The notes beneath the pieces were generated by a model that saw nothing but the letters and a program-made list of their open reading frames with translations, made no database searches and was not told where the DNA came from. Shown one piece after another: positions 23,206 through 33,012 of a DNA stretch of 64,000 nt. Origin of the DNA: Hydrogenophaga sp. (lineage in GTDB: Bacteria > Pseudomonadota > Gammaproteobacteria > Burkholderiales > Burkholderiaceae_C). A program made the translations under genes and the position numbers. The stretch covers positions 1 through 64,000 of the forward strand of contig NZ_JAHCKL010000019.1 of assembly GCF_026125785.1 (NCBI RefSeq), given 5' to 3'. Every line of letters begins with the position of its first letter. The first letter of the stretch is position 1.

Positions 23206-25475
23206 CACACACCTCCCCAATACTGTCCCCAGCGCAGGCCGTAGCCCGTCCGATCCATGACTCGCACCTGTGGCTGCCAGCTGCTCAGGCCATCGCGCTC
23301 GGCGCTGATCTCCACGGTGATCCGGTCGACCAGCGCACCGGCATCCAGCGCGGCCACTGCTGCCGTCCAGATAAAGGCAGTGCCGAGCAGTCCCGTTTCG
23401 GTGTGCACCAACACGCCGTTGCGATTGCGGATACGCAGCGTGTAGGTCACGCCCAGTTCCGGCCCGATATCGCCTTCGTCTTGCTGAACGAGGTAGGCGG
23501 TCTGCTGCGTGCGGTCGCGATGCGCCCACGCCACGGTGAGGTCACCGGCCACCACGGCAGGCTCGGTTTGGCCATTGATGCGGATGCGACCGGGGGGATA
23601 CGGCAAAGCCTGCCGACCGGCCAGCGTCATCGGCTGCCCATTCGCGGCCAGCACTGGATCGCCCTGATCGGTCGACGTGCGTGGAATCGCGCCCACGAAC
23701 ACCGATTCGCCCGGGGCCCGCTCCGCACCTTCGGATGCCAGCCATTCGCCGACACCGATCAACCGAGTCCCCGAGGCATGTGCTTGGGGTGTGGTGTCGA
23801 GCACGCCGCGTGCGAGATCGATGGTCGCGTTGGCAGCATCGAAGGCCAGGACGGCAACGGCCTCTGCAATCGCCCCACTGGCATCCACCAGATAGGCGTA
23901 GTCGCCCTCGGCCATTCTCTCCGGCTGGCTGATCGCCGTCACTGGTACACCGATGGCATCGGCCTCACTGGCAGGCAAGGCTGCATCAAGCGTCAGTAGC
24001 GGCGCATAGTCCTCGCCCACCACGGCAGTGAGGTCGCCGCCTGAAGCGCCGGTAGCCAGTTGCCAATTCAACTGCCCGCTGCCACCGGCGGTGGCCAGCG
24101 CACCGAGATAGGTGTCCGTATCGGTCAGGTAGGCCAGATCTGCGCGCGACAAGCGCCGGGCCAGTTCCCAATACGGCACCTCGACGGCCAGCACCAAGGC
24201 GGGCGACAACGGTTCGATGGTCGGCTCCTCGACGTGCGGTGGCGGGGGCGACAGCACGGTGTTGCTCATGCCGAACACATCTTCCATGGCTTCGATGCGC
24301 CACTCGGCTGCGCCCAATGTGCCGGTGTCGATGCCGGTGACGCGCACCACCATCTGATCCACACCCAAGCGTGGCCAGTTCAGCAGAAATACATCACCCG
24401 GCAGCGGCGCACGCTCCAGGGTGTCGCGTGCCACCGTCAGGCTCATCCGGGCCAGGGGCGAACCCAAGGCGCGCAAGTCACGCAATGCCAGCCGCGCGGC
24501 CAGTGGCCCGTAGTTGACGCCCGGGTAGTCGCGGCGTTGATTGATCACGCCGCCTTGCAACTGGATGGCGGCCAGGTTCTCGACCGTAACGGCAGCATCA
24601 CCGCCGTTCTGCCAGTCGGTGTAGACAACCGTTAGTTCGTTGGGAAGCTCCCCCCACTGGGCGCGTTCGAAGCGTTCCAGCCGCACGATTTCGTCAGGCC
24701 CCAACTGCGGTAGGCTGTCGATCCAATAGTCGTCGCGCAGCAGCTTGAGCTCAAACGTGCCTTGCTCCGGGTCGGTGTAGAGGATGCCGCCAATGTGGTC
24801 GATGACCTGGCCGATGAAGCTCTCGATGGGCTGCTGGCGCGTCCAGATCAGATTTAGGCCGAAGGCCTCGCTCGACAGGGCCCACGCTGCGTTCCAGAAA
24901 CTCCAACCGATGGTGCTCTGCGGATAGCCCATGCCCCAGTGCGGATCGGTGAGGCACTGCACCAGGATGTGCGCCGGGTTCATGCCGACGCTGATTTCCC
25001 GGCCTTCGTCCTCATCCCAGGTGCGGACTTCGGAATCCCCCATCCACGCGTGATCATGCCAACCGGAATTGAAGCGACGCACCCGTACCGCCCACGGCTT
25101 GATGTAGGGGTTGTTGGCCGCGAACAGGATCTTGCGTGCCACCAATGACAGCACGCCCCGGAATGCCGGAATGGAACTGCCGAGGCGGCTCATCAGGTAG
25201 TCGTTGCGTCCTTGTCCGGCATGACCAGACAGCACATCGATGGTGCCGACCACGCCCCCTTCGCGCTCGTCGCCGCCAAACAGGGTTGGCTTGTTGATGC
25301 TCAGGCTGGTCAGCCCGTGGCCGGTGGACAGCGACGCGCGGTCGGCATCACCCCACGCGGTACGGTCGCCCATCTGGATTTCCTGCACGGCATCGACGGG
25401 CCCCTGGCACAAGGCCAGATGCAGCCCCATCCGGTAGCGGTAGCCAACGGTTTGCGATTTGCTGCTGCCACCCAT
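23205..25475 (-). CDS. tail tip / host-specificity protein (gpJ-like)
   Basis: 756 aa. The N-terminus (MGGSSKSQTVGYRYRMGLHL) and the region with RQQPIESFIGQVIDHIGGIL and QGTFELKLLRDDY match tip-attachment protein J-type proteins of siphoviruses, as does the position at the end of the tail operon. The C-terminal third contains Ser/Thr/Gly-rich beta-type repeats likely to form the receptor-facing end. ATGA overlaps join it to both neighbours. Confidence 0.75.
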   Translation of the reverse strand: MGGSSKSQTVGYRYRMGLHLALCQGPVDAVQEIQMGDRTAWGDADRASLSTGHGLTSLSINKPTLFGGDEREGGVVGTIDVLSGHAGQGRNDYLMSRLGSSIPAFRGVLSLVARKILFAANNPYIKPWAVRVRRFNSGWHDHAWMGDSEVRTWDEDEGREISVGMNPAHILVQCLTDPHWGMGYPQSTIGWSFWNAAWALSSEAFGLNLIWTRQQPIESFIGQVIDHIGGILYTDPEQGTFELKLLRDDYWIDSLPQLGPDEIVRLERFERAQWGELPNELTVVYTDWQNGGDAAVTVENLAAIQLQGGVINQRRDYPGVNYGPLAARLALRDLRALGSPLARMSLTVARDTLERAPLPGDVFLLNWPRLGVDQMVVRVTGIDTGTLGAAEWRIEAMEDVFGMSNTVLSPPPPHVEEPTIEPLSPALVLAVEVPYWELARRLSRADLAYLTDTDTYLGALATAGGSGQLNWQLATGASGGDLTAVVGEDYAPLLTLDAALPASEADAIGVPVTAISQPERMAEGDYAYLVDASGAIAEAVAVLAFDAANATIDLARGVLDTTPQAHASGTRLIGVGEWLASEGAERAPGESVFVGAIPRTSTDQGDPVLAANGQPMTLAGRQALPYPPGRIRINGQTEPAVVAGDLTVAWAHRDRTQQTAYLVQQDEGDIGPELGVTYTLRIRNRNGVLVHTETGLLGTAFIWTAAVAALDAGALVDRITVEISAERDGLSSWQPQVRVMDRTGYGLRWGQYWGGV

Positions 25476-25690
25476 CAGCCTTGCTCCCGCTGGCTGGATT
25501 GATTGCGGGCGTGCTCGACCACACGTTGGGCCATTGCATCGCCGGTGGCCAGCAAGGTGTCGGCGTCACAGCCATCGCGCAGGAAGGCCCGGAAATCCAG
25601 ATCGTGACGCGCAAACCACGTACGCGTGCCGTTCACGCACAGGCCCACGGCGCGCACGTGATCGATGGTGATGACAGTCTGAGTGGTCAT
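25475..25690 (-). CDS. small phage tail-module protein, unknown
   Basis: 71 aa, sitting between two tail-tip genes with overlaps at both ends. Sequence (VITIDHVRAVGLCVNGTRTW, then FLRDGCDADTLLATGDAMA) shows two cysteines and no membrane segment. The tight coupling supports that it is real. Function unknown; perhaps an assembly factor. Confidence 0.6.
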   Translation of the reverse strand: MTTQTVITIDHVRAVGLCVNGTRTWFARHDLDFRAFLRDGCDADTLLATGDAMAQRVVEHARNQSSQREQG

Positions 25691-25914
25691 TTCTTGCCAC
25701 CTTTCTTCTTGATGGGGTCGGCTTCCAGATCGCCGTACCAGACGACGTTGGAGCCACGCAGCAGCACGGTGCCGAACACGACGGGAATCGGTCGGCCTTC
25801 TTCTGCGGTGGGGGCATCGACGTCAGATAAGGATGCCGGTTTGGGTTCGGGCGGTTTCGGTGCGAGCGCGACCGAAACCAGCGCCGCCACCACGATGACG
25901 ACGAGGTACCACAT
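25687..25914 (-). CDS. small phage tail assembly protein with N-terminal membrane segment
   Basis: 75 aa. MWYLVVIVVAALVSVALAP is a clear hydrophobic anchor or signal-like segment. It is followed by a Pro-rich stretch and RPIPVVFGTVLLRGSNVVWY, a segment also typical of the N-terminus of J-type tail proteins. A Lys-rich end follows. It is ATGA-coupled to the next gene. Probably an accessory of tail-tip assembly. Confidence 0.55.
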   Translation of the reverse strand: MWYLVVIVVAALVSVALAPKPPEPKPASLSDVDAPTAEEGRPIPVVFGTVLLRGSNVVWYGDLEADPIKKKGGKK

Positions 25915-25932
25915 GGCGATTTCTCCAGGGAT

Positions 25933-26721
25933 TCAGAACACGCCCGTCGAGAACGGGTTTTTGCTCGGGATGGCGGGAAAGCCGCCGTAGTTGTCGAGGT
26001 TGCCGAAGCGCGACTCGCACGTGGCCGTGCTGTGATCGCAGCCGACCGTCAGAAGTACCTCTGTGCCGACGTCTATGGCGACCGGATAGAGCAACTCGAC
26101 GCCGCCACCGTAGTCATTGACGATCATGTGGCGGGCACCTTCCGAGGTTTGCAGCCAGCCACCGGCCAAGCCACCACTGACGCTGCCGGGCGTGCCACCG
26201 TCGAGATCGACGTTGCGGCCATTGCTGTTGCTCACCAAGGCGCTGGCAGAAATCGGTGAGGCACCACAGGCAGCCGAATACAGCACGTGGGAACACTTGC
26301 GGCTGTAGAGCCGCCGCAACCCGATGCGCTTGAGACTGACTTGCGCCGACTCGCAGCGAACGCGAGCCACATCGTCAGCAACTTCGACGCCCAGCACCCG
26401 GCCCATCCAGCGCGTGCCGGAGATCCACCAGTAGTCGCCCCAAGTGTCGCGCCGTCCGATGCGCAGGGTGATCGAGGTGGTGTCGCCGGTCAGCGAGTTG
26501 GCGAGCAGGTGGCGTACCAAATCACAGTTCGGCGGCAGTTTCAGATCCAAGCCAGCCTTCGCAGCTTCAGCACCCAGCGCCAATTCGTTGCGTTCCAAGG
26601 CCAGGCTCTTGTAGAGGTTGCCATCCAGATCAACATCGAATTCGTGCGGCGTCAGATAGAACTGCGCGCTGTTGCTGGCGAAGGCATACAGCTCGATTTC
26701 CAATAGAGGACTTTGGCTCAT
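25933..26721 (-). CDS. phage BR0599-family tail protein
   Basis: 262 aa. The C-terminal signature VGCDHSTATCESRFGNLDNY and GFPAIPSKNPF is characteristic of BR0599/DUF2163 proteins, and the N-terminal half (LYAFASNSAQFYLTPHEFDV) resembles the DUF2163 part. Conserved cysteines (KCSHVLYSAACG) may bind metal. In related phages and gene transfer agents these form the distal tail or hub region. Position before the tip gene agrees. Confidence 0.75.
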   Translation of the reverse strand: MSQSPLLEIELYAFASNSAQFYLTPHEFDVDLDGNLYKSLALERNELALGAEAAKAGLDLKLPPNCDLVRHLLANSLTGDTTSITLRIGRRDTWGDYWWISGTRWMGRVLGVEVADDVARVRCESAQVSLKRIGLRRLYSRKCSHVLYSAACGASPISASALVSNSNGRNVDLDGGTPGSVSGGLAGGWLQTSEGARHMIVNDYGGGVELLYPVAIDVGTEVLLTVGCDHSTATCESRFGNLDNYGGFPAIPSKNPFSTGVF

Positions 26722-26723
26722 GT

Positions 26724-28295
26724 TCAGGCAGGCTCGTAAGTGACGCGGTCGTTGCCGCGTGGTTCGGGCAACTGGCGCGCGGTCAAGGTGATCTCCAGCA
26801 GCGTCGGGCTGTGCCAGTACAGATCGATGGCGTCGTGGTCGAGGCGGCAGCGCACGAGGCGAATGACGCGGCTGCCTGCAGGCACCCAGTCGTCAAGGCC
26901 CGAGCGCAGCACCAGCACACCGCCTTGATCCAGATGGCTGGTCGCCGTCAGGGCGTACTGCCTATAGCCGTCTGGATGCACGATCACGCAGCCGGCGGGG
27001 CGATGCCAGAACGCCGAGATGTCTTTGCCATCCGCGCGCAGGAAGCCATCTTCGGGATCGGCTTCGACGTTCACCCACAGGATCGGAGCCAAGCCATCGG
27101 GCAGCCAGAAGGCTTCCAGACGGCCTTGGGTGCGCCACAACCGCGCCCGCCAGATCTCGATTTCATCGAGTGAGCTGGCCAGATAGCGCCGCTGCAAAGT
27201 TGTCGTCGCCCACGGATCGTCCCGGCGCACCCACGGATCTGCAGGCGAGAAGTCTTGGCGGGTGATCGTGGCTTGCGCGGCGGCCGTTGGATCGTCACGC
27301 CAGTTCCCATCTGGCCAGACCGGGATCTCGTCGAGCCATGGGCCATCGAGAACATCCTGGTCGGGCAGTGGCGCAGGCTGGATCTGTGTGGGAATGTTGC
27401 CGCCGACCATGCCGGGTACCCACTGCGTGAGATCCGCCGGATCGATGGCCTTGCCCCACACCAAGGGCATGATGGTGCTACCCACGGCTGCGGCGCGTGC
27501 CAACGGTTCCATCAGCCACAGCAGAGCGCTTTCCACATCGCTGAGTTGGGCGATCTGCCAGCCATCGGCGGCGATGATCAAAATCCAGCGGCCATTGTTC
27601 TCAGTTTCCTGCCAGCCCTGCACACCGTCATAGGTCAGTTGCACATTGGCCGAGAGTGTCCCGAACTGTCGCCCGTCAGCTTCGGTCACATTGAGTGCCA
27701 GTGCGCCACGTTCGCAGGACTCGGTCAGGTGCACCGCGTACTGCGGCAGCGGCCACAGCGCCATTTGACCGAGATGATCGGCCAGCCAGTCGGCCACCAG
27801 GGCATCGATCTGGCGAGCGTTGCCCACCTTGTAGGTGAGCCAGCGCCGGGGAACGCGTCGGCGTGCCTGCCGTGATTCATTACCACTGGCCAGCCGCGTG
27901 ACGCTGGTCTGCCACTCCAGCCGTTCCACGAGGGGTTCTGCCCAATCGTGGCGGAAGGCAAACACACCGCGTTGTGCGTCGGGCCACGGCTGGTCGCCAA
28001 AGGCATCCATACCGGTGGCGACGATGGCGCTTGATGCCGTATCCCGGCGCAGCACTTCGACCAGAAATATCGGTGCATCGATGGGTGGCCAAGGGCCCGC
28101 CAAGGATTCCGCCAGCAGGCTGGCCGCCAGATTGGGAGGCAGCGGAGCGACAGCCGTTTCCGGCGTGAAGCTGGCTGCGCTCGCCCCAAAAGTGGCGCGC
28201 GAGAGCACTTCACCCTGGAAGGCGGTCAGTTCGCTTCCCGGCGTCGGCTTGCAGGAAACCTCAGCGATGTCTTGAACGATGACGCGATCCGTCAT
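26724..28295 (-). CDS. large phage tail-module protein, unknown
   Basis: 523 aa, between the BR0599-type protein and a putative beta-sandwich protein. It is rich in Trp, Pro and Asp (WRARLWRTQGRLEAFWLPDG, AYRQYALTATSHLDQGGVL-like segments), fitting a structural tail component. It starts MTDRVIVQDIAEVSCKP and shares an ATGA overlap with the preceding gene. No catalytic motif found. Confidence 0.65.
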   Translation of the reverse strand: MTDRVIVQDIAEVSCKPTPGSELTAFQGEVLSRATFGASAASFTPETAVAPLPPNLAASLLAESLAGPWPPIDAPIFLVEVLRRDTASSAIVATGMDAFGDQPWPDAQRGVFAFRHDWAEPLVERLEWQTSVTRLASGNESRQARRRVPRRWLTYKVGNARQIDALVADWLADHLGQMALWPLPQYAVHLTESCERGALALNVTEADGRQFGTLSANVQLTYDGVQGWQETENNGRWILIIAADGWQIAQLSDVESALLWLMEPLARAAAVGSTIMPLVWGKAIDPADLTQWVPGMVGGNIPTQIQPAPLPDQDVLDGPWLDEIPVWPDGNWRDDPTAAAQATITRQDFSPADPWVRRDDPWATTTLQRRYLASSLDEIEIWRARLWRTQGRLEAFWLPDGLAPILWVNVEADPEDGFLRADGKDISAFWHRPAGCVIVHPDGYRQYALTATSHLDQGGVLVLRSGLDDWVPAGSRVIRLVRCRLDHDAIDLYWHSPTLLEITLTARQLPEPRGNDRVTYEPA

Positions 28296-29350
28296 GCCGA
28301 CTCCACGCCGAACTCAGCGGCATTGAAGGCGGCCTCCGTCCACTGCACGTTGCCGTTCGGGTTGCGTTCGAACAGCGTGCTCTGCCAGGCCAGTTGCTCC
28401 TGCAGAATGATGTCGGTGCTGACGGCGCTTTGCGCACCACTGACCACGAGGCCTTTGACCTTGCCCAGACCGGCGTCGGTCTTGCGGGCCAGCATCGTGA
28501 GCTGGACGCCATAGATGGCGGGCGTGGCCATCACCGGCAACGGCTCGACATCGAAGGACTGGCGCAGCCCCACGTTCGGTGCATTGATCGCCGTAGCTTC
28601 GTCCTCGTCGCTCACGGCTTCCCATGCGGCGGTACCGACCGGGCTGGCCGTCCACTGGTTCAGGCTGCCATCGGCCTGTGCCTGCAAGGCATCGACGCGC
28701 ACATCACCGAGGAAGGTGTTGTTGATCGTGCCGCTGGTGTCAGCAATGTAGAAGTCGTCGACGTCGATGGTGAGCGGGCAGCTCTGGCCGGGCACCGCGC
28801 CCACGAATGCCGTGAGCAGTTGGCCACCACCTTGAATGGTGTTCTGCGCAGTCATCTGGATGGCCAGGATGCCGTTGATGCGTACTGACAGAATGCCGTT
28901 GCTGGTGCCCTGCGTGACCTGCAACTCGATGTAGTGCCAGCCGCGCGCCGGAGCGCTGGCAACTGAGACAGAGATCAACTGGTCATAGCCGTATTGCCAG
29001 CGGTAGAGCTTGAGCCGACCGTCCTCGCCGATTTTCACGAGATGCGCGACCTGCGAGTTGGCATCGCGCACGCCCAGCAGCAGTGGCTCGGTGTAGGTGT
29101 TTTGGTACGGCACCACGCGAATGGCCGCCCCGACGATCAGGCTGGTCTTGGTGGCGTCGAGGTTCTTGACGTAGCCACCCCCCGAACCTTCCGGCAAACG
29201 CAGGGCATAGGAGGACGGGCGACGGCCATTGATACAGGTGGCCTGCGGCGACAGATACGCCGCCTTGCCACGCGCAAGCCACGGATCGCCAAAGCTGTCC
29301 ACGGCTTGCGGGTCGTAGTGGTCGAAACCGTCGATGAACAGAAGTGCCAT
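28292..29350 (-). CDS. phage tail-associated protein with a possible LamG-like domain
   Basis: 352 aa. MALLFIDGFDHYDPQAVDSF and the following Gly/Tyr-rich strands, then WHYIELQVTQGTSNGILSVR and LTIDVDDFYIADTSG, resemble concanavalin/LamG-like beta sandwiches found in virion glycan-binding proteins. It follows the tape measure in the tail operon. Adhesin-like decoration is a reasonable guess only. Confidence 0.6.
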   Translation of the reverse strand: MALLFIDGFDHYDPQAVDSFGDPWLARGKAAYLSPQATCINGRRPSSYALRLPEGSGGGYVKNLDATKTSLIVGAAIRVVPYQNTYTEPLLLGVRDANSQVAHLVKIGEDGRLKLYRWQYGYDQLISVSVASAPARGWHYIELQVTQGTSNGILSVRINGILAIQMTAQNTIQGGGQLLTAFVGAVPGQSCPLTIDVDDFYIADTSGTINNTFLGDVRVDALQAQADGSLNQWTASPVGTAAWEAVSDEDEATAINAPNVGLRQSFDVEPLPVMATPAIYGVQLTMLARKTDAGLGKVKGLVVSGAQSAVSTDIILQEQLAWQSTLFERNPNGNVQWTEAAFNAAEFGVESA

Positions 29351-29368
29351 TGGACTTTCCCCTGAAAT

Positions 29369-32074
29369 TCAGCCTTGCAGCGCCGCACGGATGGCCCGTG
29401 CATTGCGCCCGATGATGTTGACGATGACTTTCTCTCCGGCAGGCGACTGCAGGTGGTCGTGGGTCACACCCGGATCGACCGCGTTGACGATGCGCACCGC
29501 CTGATTCATCTGCGGCTGCGCGGGCGGCACTTTCACCTCTGGTACCAGTCCGCCCGCTGCGAAGGCCAAGTCGCCACCCTTGAAACGTGGGCCTGCCGAC
29601 AAACCGTTGAGCGAATCGAGGAAGGCCACACCGAGCTGGCGCACGGCGGCCGCCCGCATCACGTACTCGCCTGCGGACAGACGCGCCGGGATCGAATCCG
29701 AGGTGGCGCTGCCCGGCCCGGAGACCAGACCACCGCCCGCAAACTTCTTGATGCCACCCAAGAGCGCCATCACAGCGGCGACCATGGCTACCATCGCGGC
29801 TACCGCGAGTGCCGGGCCAACGTAGGGAATGGAAGCCTGCGACGCCGCCGCCCCGGCTCCCGCCTTGGCTGCATCCATCGACACCACGGCGGTGGTTTCG
29901 GTGGTCTTTTGGGCGACCTTGGCGGCGCTGGCCGCCGCATCGACGGTCTGCTCTTGCTGGATGAAACCGAGCTTGAGCGCCAGCATCCGCGCCTGCATGG
30001 CGATCCACTGCTGGAACGGCTGGATCACGATCTGCTGCAGGAAGGCGTCGGACACCTGCTGGAAGATGCTCGCCAAGGCACTGCGCCAGGTCTGCGCGCC
30101 GGTGATCATCCCGTTGAGCGCACCGCCAAAACTCTCGCCGATGCGATTCCACAGCGGGGCCATTTCATCGACCGTGAGCCGGGTGCGATCCAGCTCGTTG
30201 CGCCACGCCTGCACGCGAATCACCGCATCCGGCCCGATGGCCTGCGCAGCTTGCTGCATGGTCGGCAACAGGCGCTCCATCTCGGTGGCTGATTGCTGTT
30301 GCAAGGCCACGATCTGCTGACGCGCCTGTGCTTCGGTTAGCAGCCCAGCCTGCTGCTGGGTCTGAATGGCCTCCTGCGCATTACGCAGACGCTCAGTGAC
30401 TTGCCGCCACTGAGCTTCAAGCGCAGCCAGATTGGCCTGTGCAGCCTTCACATTGATCAGCCGATCAACGAGCGACACACCGTCGGCATCGCTTTCTGCT
30501 GCCAGCCGTGCCCGCAGATCCCGGTAGCTGCGCTCGATGGCGGCTTGGCGGTCGGTATCCGTCGCCGTGCCGGTGATCTGCGCCAGTTCCTCACGCGCCT
30601 GCGCCAGCGCATCGGCCAGCTCACGCTCGGCTTGTGCCGCCTTGCGGGCGTTGGCCTGCTCGATGTCCGTGCGCCGATTGTTGAGCGTGATGAGGTCGGC
30701 TTCCGCCTTGGCGACCTCAGCCTTGGCTTTCAGGCGGTCGTTTTCCGATTTGCCCGTGGTGGCGACTTGCTGACCGCGGGCCAGCTCCTGCTGCTTGCGC
30801 GCGATCTCGGCTTCGACCTCGCGCTGTTCGAGGGCATTTTTCTGCGTGTAGTAATCGCGCACCGATACCAGACGGTCTTCGAGCGCAGCATCCAGCGCAG
30901 TTTGTAGCCGGTTCAGACCGTCCTTGAGCAGCGCGAACTCGGCGTCCAGCTGCGCTTTCATCAGCGTGGTTTGCGCGCCGGTCGTGTCCTGCGCAGGCTT
31001 GACGGCTTTGGGTTTGGTCAGGCGTTGAAGCAGTTCCGGATCGGCCTGGATCTTGGGTGCCTTGACCTCGATGGGCTTTGGGTCGAACAGGCTGTCACGG
31101 AAGGACGCCAGTTCATCCAGCCGTTTGACCAGATTGCCTTTGAGGTCGGCAATGATGGCCTTGGCCCCATCGGTGTTGCCCTTGAGCGCTTCCACAGCGG
31201 CGGCGACACCCGCGCCAATGGCTTCGCCCAAGGCGACGAAGGCCTTGCCGACCGTGGCGGCACCGAGCGCCAGGGTCTTGAGCACCAGCACCACGCCATC
31301 CAGGATCGCGCGCAGCGTCCCGCCTTGCTTGGCCGACTCGACCATGCCACCGGCCATGTCATTCAGGGCGGGCAGCAAGGACGCGATGATCTGATTGCCG
31401 ATGCTCTGGGTGGCCAGATGCAGTTTGTCGAGCGCATCGTTGAAGTTGCCCGCCTGCGCCGCAGTCTCACTACTCATCTGCACGCCGAGCGCCTGCATCT
31501 CGGCGGCGAGCTCATTGATGCCGTCGCGCCCCTGATTCAGGAACGGGATCAGCTCGGCTCCCGACTTGCCGAACAGTTGCACGGCCAGGGCGGTTTTTTC
31601 TGCGCCATCGGGCATGACCTTGAAGCGTTCGGCCAGATCGAGTAGCACCTGATCGGTGGCGCGCAGGGTGCCGTCCTGGTTCTTGAACTCGACACCTACG
31701 GCGGAGAATCCGCGCGCGGCATCTTCCGACCCGGTCGCGGCTTCCAGCATTGTGGTGGACAGCTTGCGCAGCCCCTTCTCGAACGATTCGCCGGACACAC
31801 CGGACTGCTCGGCTGCCGGTTTCCATACCGAAAGGGTCTCGACGCTGACACCGACACGTTGCGACATCTCGTCCAGCGCATCACCAGTGTCGATGGCCGA
31901 TTTCACCATCGCGGTCAGACCGGCCACGGAGACGGCCACCCCGAGGTTGGCCAGCACGCCGTTGACGCTCTTGGCGGTGTCGGTCAGGCCACCAAGGCCC
32001 CGCTTGATCGAGTCGAAAGCGGTCTTGGTCTGGTCGACGGCACTGATCAGGATTTGGGCACGATTGCTTGCCAT
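29369..32074 (-). CDS. phage tail tape measure protein
   Basis: 901 aa. The long helical protein begins with AQILISAVDQTKTAFDSIKR, the usual TMP N-terminus, contains extended coiled coil (about 350-640, with QEALARGQQ/AKAEADLITL-type heptads), and has hydrophobic, glycine-rich segments (PYVGPALAVAAMVAMVAAVM) near residue 780. A TP901-type TMP is expected here, after the chaperone genes. It determines tail length. It starts in an ATGA overlap with the preceding gene. Confidence 0.88.
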   Translation of the reverse strand: MASNRAQILISAVDQTKTAFDSIKRGLGGLTDTAKSVNGVLANLGVAVSVAGLTAMVKSAIDTGDALDEMSQRVGVSVETLSVWKPAAEQSGVSGESFEKGLRKLSTTMLEAATGSEDAARGFSAVGVEFKNQDGTLRATDQVLLDLAERFKVMPDGAEKTALAVQLFGKSGAELIPFLNQGRDGINELAAEMQALGVQMSSETAAQAGNFNDALDKLHLATQSIGNQIIASLLPALNDMAGGMVESAKQGGTLRAILDGVVLVLKTLALGAATVGKAFVALGEAIGAGVAAAVEALKGNTDGAKAIIADLKGNLVKRLDELASFRDSLFDPKPIEVKAPKIQADPELLQRLTKPKAVKPAQDTTGAQTTLMKAQLDAEFALLKDGLNRLQTALDAALEDRLVSVRDYYTQKNALEQREVEAEIARKQQELARGQQVATTGKSENDRLKAKAEVAKAEADLITLNNRRTDIEQANARKAAQAERELADALAQAREELAQITGTATDTDRQAAIERSYRDLRARLAAESDADGVSLVDRLINVKAAQANLAALEAQWRQVTERLRNAQEAIQTQQQAGLLTEAQARQQIVALQQQSATEMERLLPTMQQAAQAIGPDAVIRVQAWRNELDRTRLTVDEMAPLWNRIGESFGGALNGMITGAQTWRSALASIFQQVSDAFLQQIVIQPFQQWIAMQARMLALKLGFIQQEQTVDAAASAAKVAQKTTETTAVVSMDAAKAGAGAAASQASIPYVGPALAVAAMVAMVAAVMALLGGIKKFAGGGLVSGPGSATSDSIPARLSAGEYVMRAAAVRQLGVAFLDSLNGLSAGPRFKGGDLAFAAGGLVPEVKVPPAQPQMNQAVRIVNAVDPGVTHDHLQSPAGEKVIVNIIGRNARAIRAALQG

Positions 32075-32715
32075 CAGACTTTGTCCAGTTCTTGTTGAAT
32101 CGCCCGCGCCAAGGCAGGCAGTGCGCGTTGCACGCCACCCGCCAGATTTAGTCGTCGTTTGAGATCGACGCGCTTGACCAGCACGGCGATGGGAATCTCC
32201 TGGCCACGCTTGATCTGCTTGGCCCCGGTACGACCACGCTCAGCGCGCTTGAAGCGGTTGAGTTGCGATGCGTTCTCTTTGATGTTCTCGGCCATCAGCA
32301 GCACGCGACCGTTCTTCTCGATGAAGAAGGCATTGCCCGAGCGCATCAGGCCGTCAATGACCGCCTTGAAGCGCTTGGGGCCGATGCGCCCGGGCAGCAG
32401 CGGTATCAGCAAATTGCCGCTCGCCGTGCCGCCTTTTTCATGCAGACCGAGCCAGGGAATCTTGCTGCCCACCAGCAGGGCGGGCAGCAGTTCGGGCTTC
32501 TTGTCGAACACCTTCACGCCCATCGAGGAGATGAAGCTGTTGCGCTTGACGGTGAAGGCACTGCGCATCTCGGATCGCGCCGCGTCACGCACTTCACGCC
32601 CACCGGACTGCATGCCCTTGGCGACGGCGGTGTGGATGGCGCGACGCCGCTCGGTGCTCCACGCCGCCAACTGGCGCGGGTCCAGCAAGCCGGTGGTGGT
32701 GAGCGAGAGACGCAT
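32074..32715 (-). CDS. DUF6441-type minor tail or morphogenesis protein
   Basis: 213 aa, basic and helical (AWSTERRRAIHTAVAKGMQS, RSEMRSAFTVKRNSFISSMG), with WLGLHEKGGTASG, a loop also seen in phage neck/minor tail proteins. It lies between the tail chaperones and the tape measure, which is an unusual insertion; in lambda the tape measure follows the chaperones directly. The DUF6441 name is by resemblance. Confidence 0.65.
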   Translation of the reverse strand: MRLSLTTTGLLDPRQLAAWSTERRRAIHTAVAKGMQSGGREVRDAARSEMRSAFTVKRNSFISSMGVKVFDKKPELLPALLVGSKIPWLGLHEKGGTASGNLLIPLLPGRIGPKRFKAVIDGLMRSGNAFFIEKNGRVLLMAENIKENASQLNRFKRAERGRTGAKQIKRGQEIPIAVLVKRVDLKRRLNLAGGVQRALPALARAIQQELDKV

Positions 32716-32718
32716 GGG

Positions 32719-33012
32719 TTAGTCCTTCAGAAGATCGCGTTGCAGTTGTTCGATGCCACGCTTCTCGCCCTGGGCAGCCACGGCATGGATGCCGAGCAAC
32801 TGGGCAAGTTGCTGCCGTTCGATCTGGCCGTCGGCATCCAGGAAGGCTTGCGCCTGCGTGAGCGTGTAGGCCATCACGTCGCCCAGGCGGTGACCGGCGC
32901 GGATCAGGCGTGCGACGGCAGCGTCCCACCCGAGTTCGTCAGTGAGCTCAGCGTCGGTGCGAGTCGCTGGGCTGCGCCTTGCACTGCCGGAACGACGTGC
33001 GCCACGAAAAAA
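32719..33012 (-). CDS. tail assembly chaperone extension (T part), reached by -1 frameshift
   Basis: Frame open through 32719 encoding ...TDELGWDAAVARLIRAG..., QAQAFLDADGQIERQQLAQL and LQRDLLKD. No ATG with a ribosome site lies at its conserved beginning; the only nearby ATG is after about 45 residues. This frame is exactly the -1 frame relative to the upstream chaperone gene, and T-TTT-TTC lies inside the overlap. The natural product is therefore probably a 195-aa fusion, like lambda gpG-T. The fusion recruits tail tube protein to the tape measure. Confidence 0.7.
   Translation of the reverse strand, partial: FFRGARRSGSARRSPATRTDAELTDELGWDAAVARLIRAGHRLGDVMAYTLTQAQAFLDADGQIERQQLAQLLGIHAVAAQGEKRGIEQLQRDLLKD

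Noticed and set aside
28983-30152. 389-codon frame overlapping the tape measure and the following gene
   Set aside because: Arg/Gly-rich alternative reading of two supported genes on the same strand.
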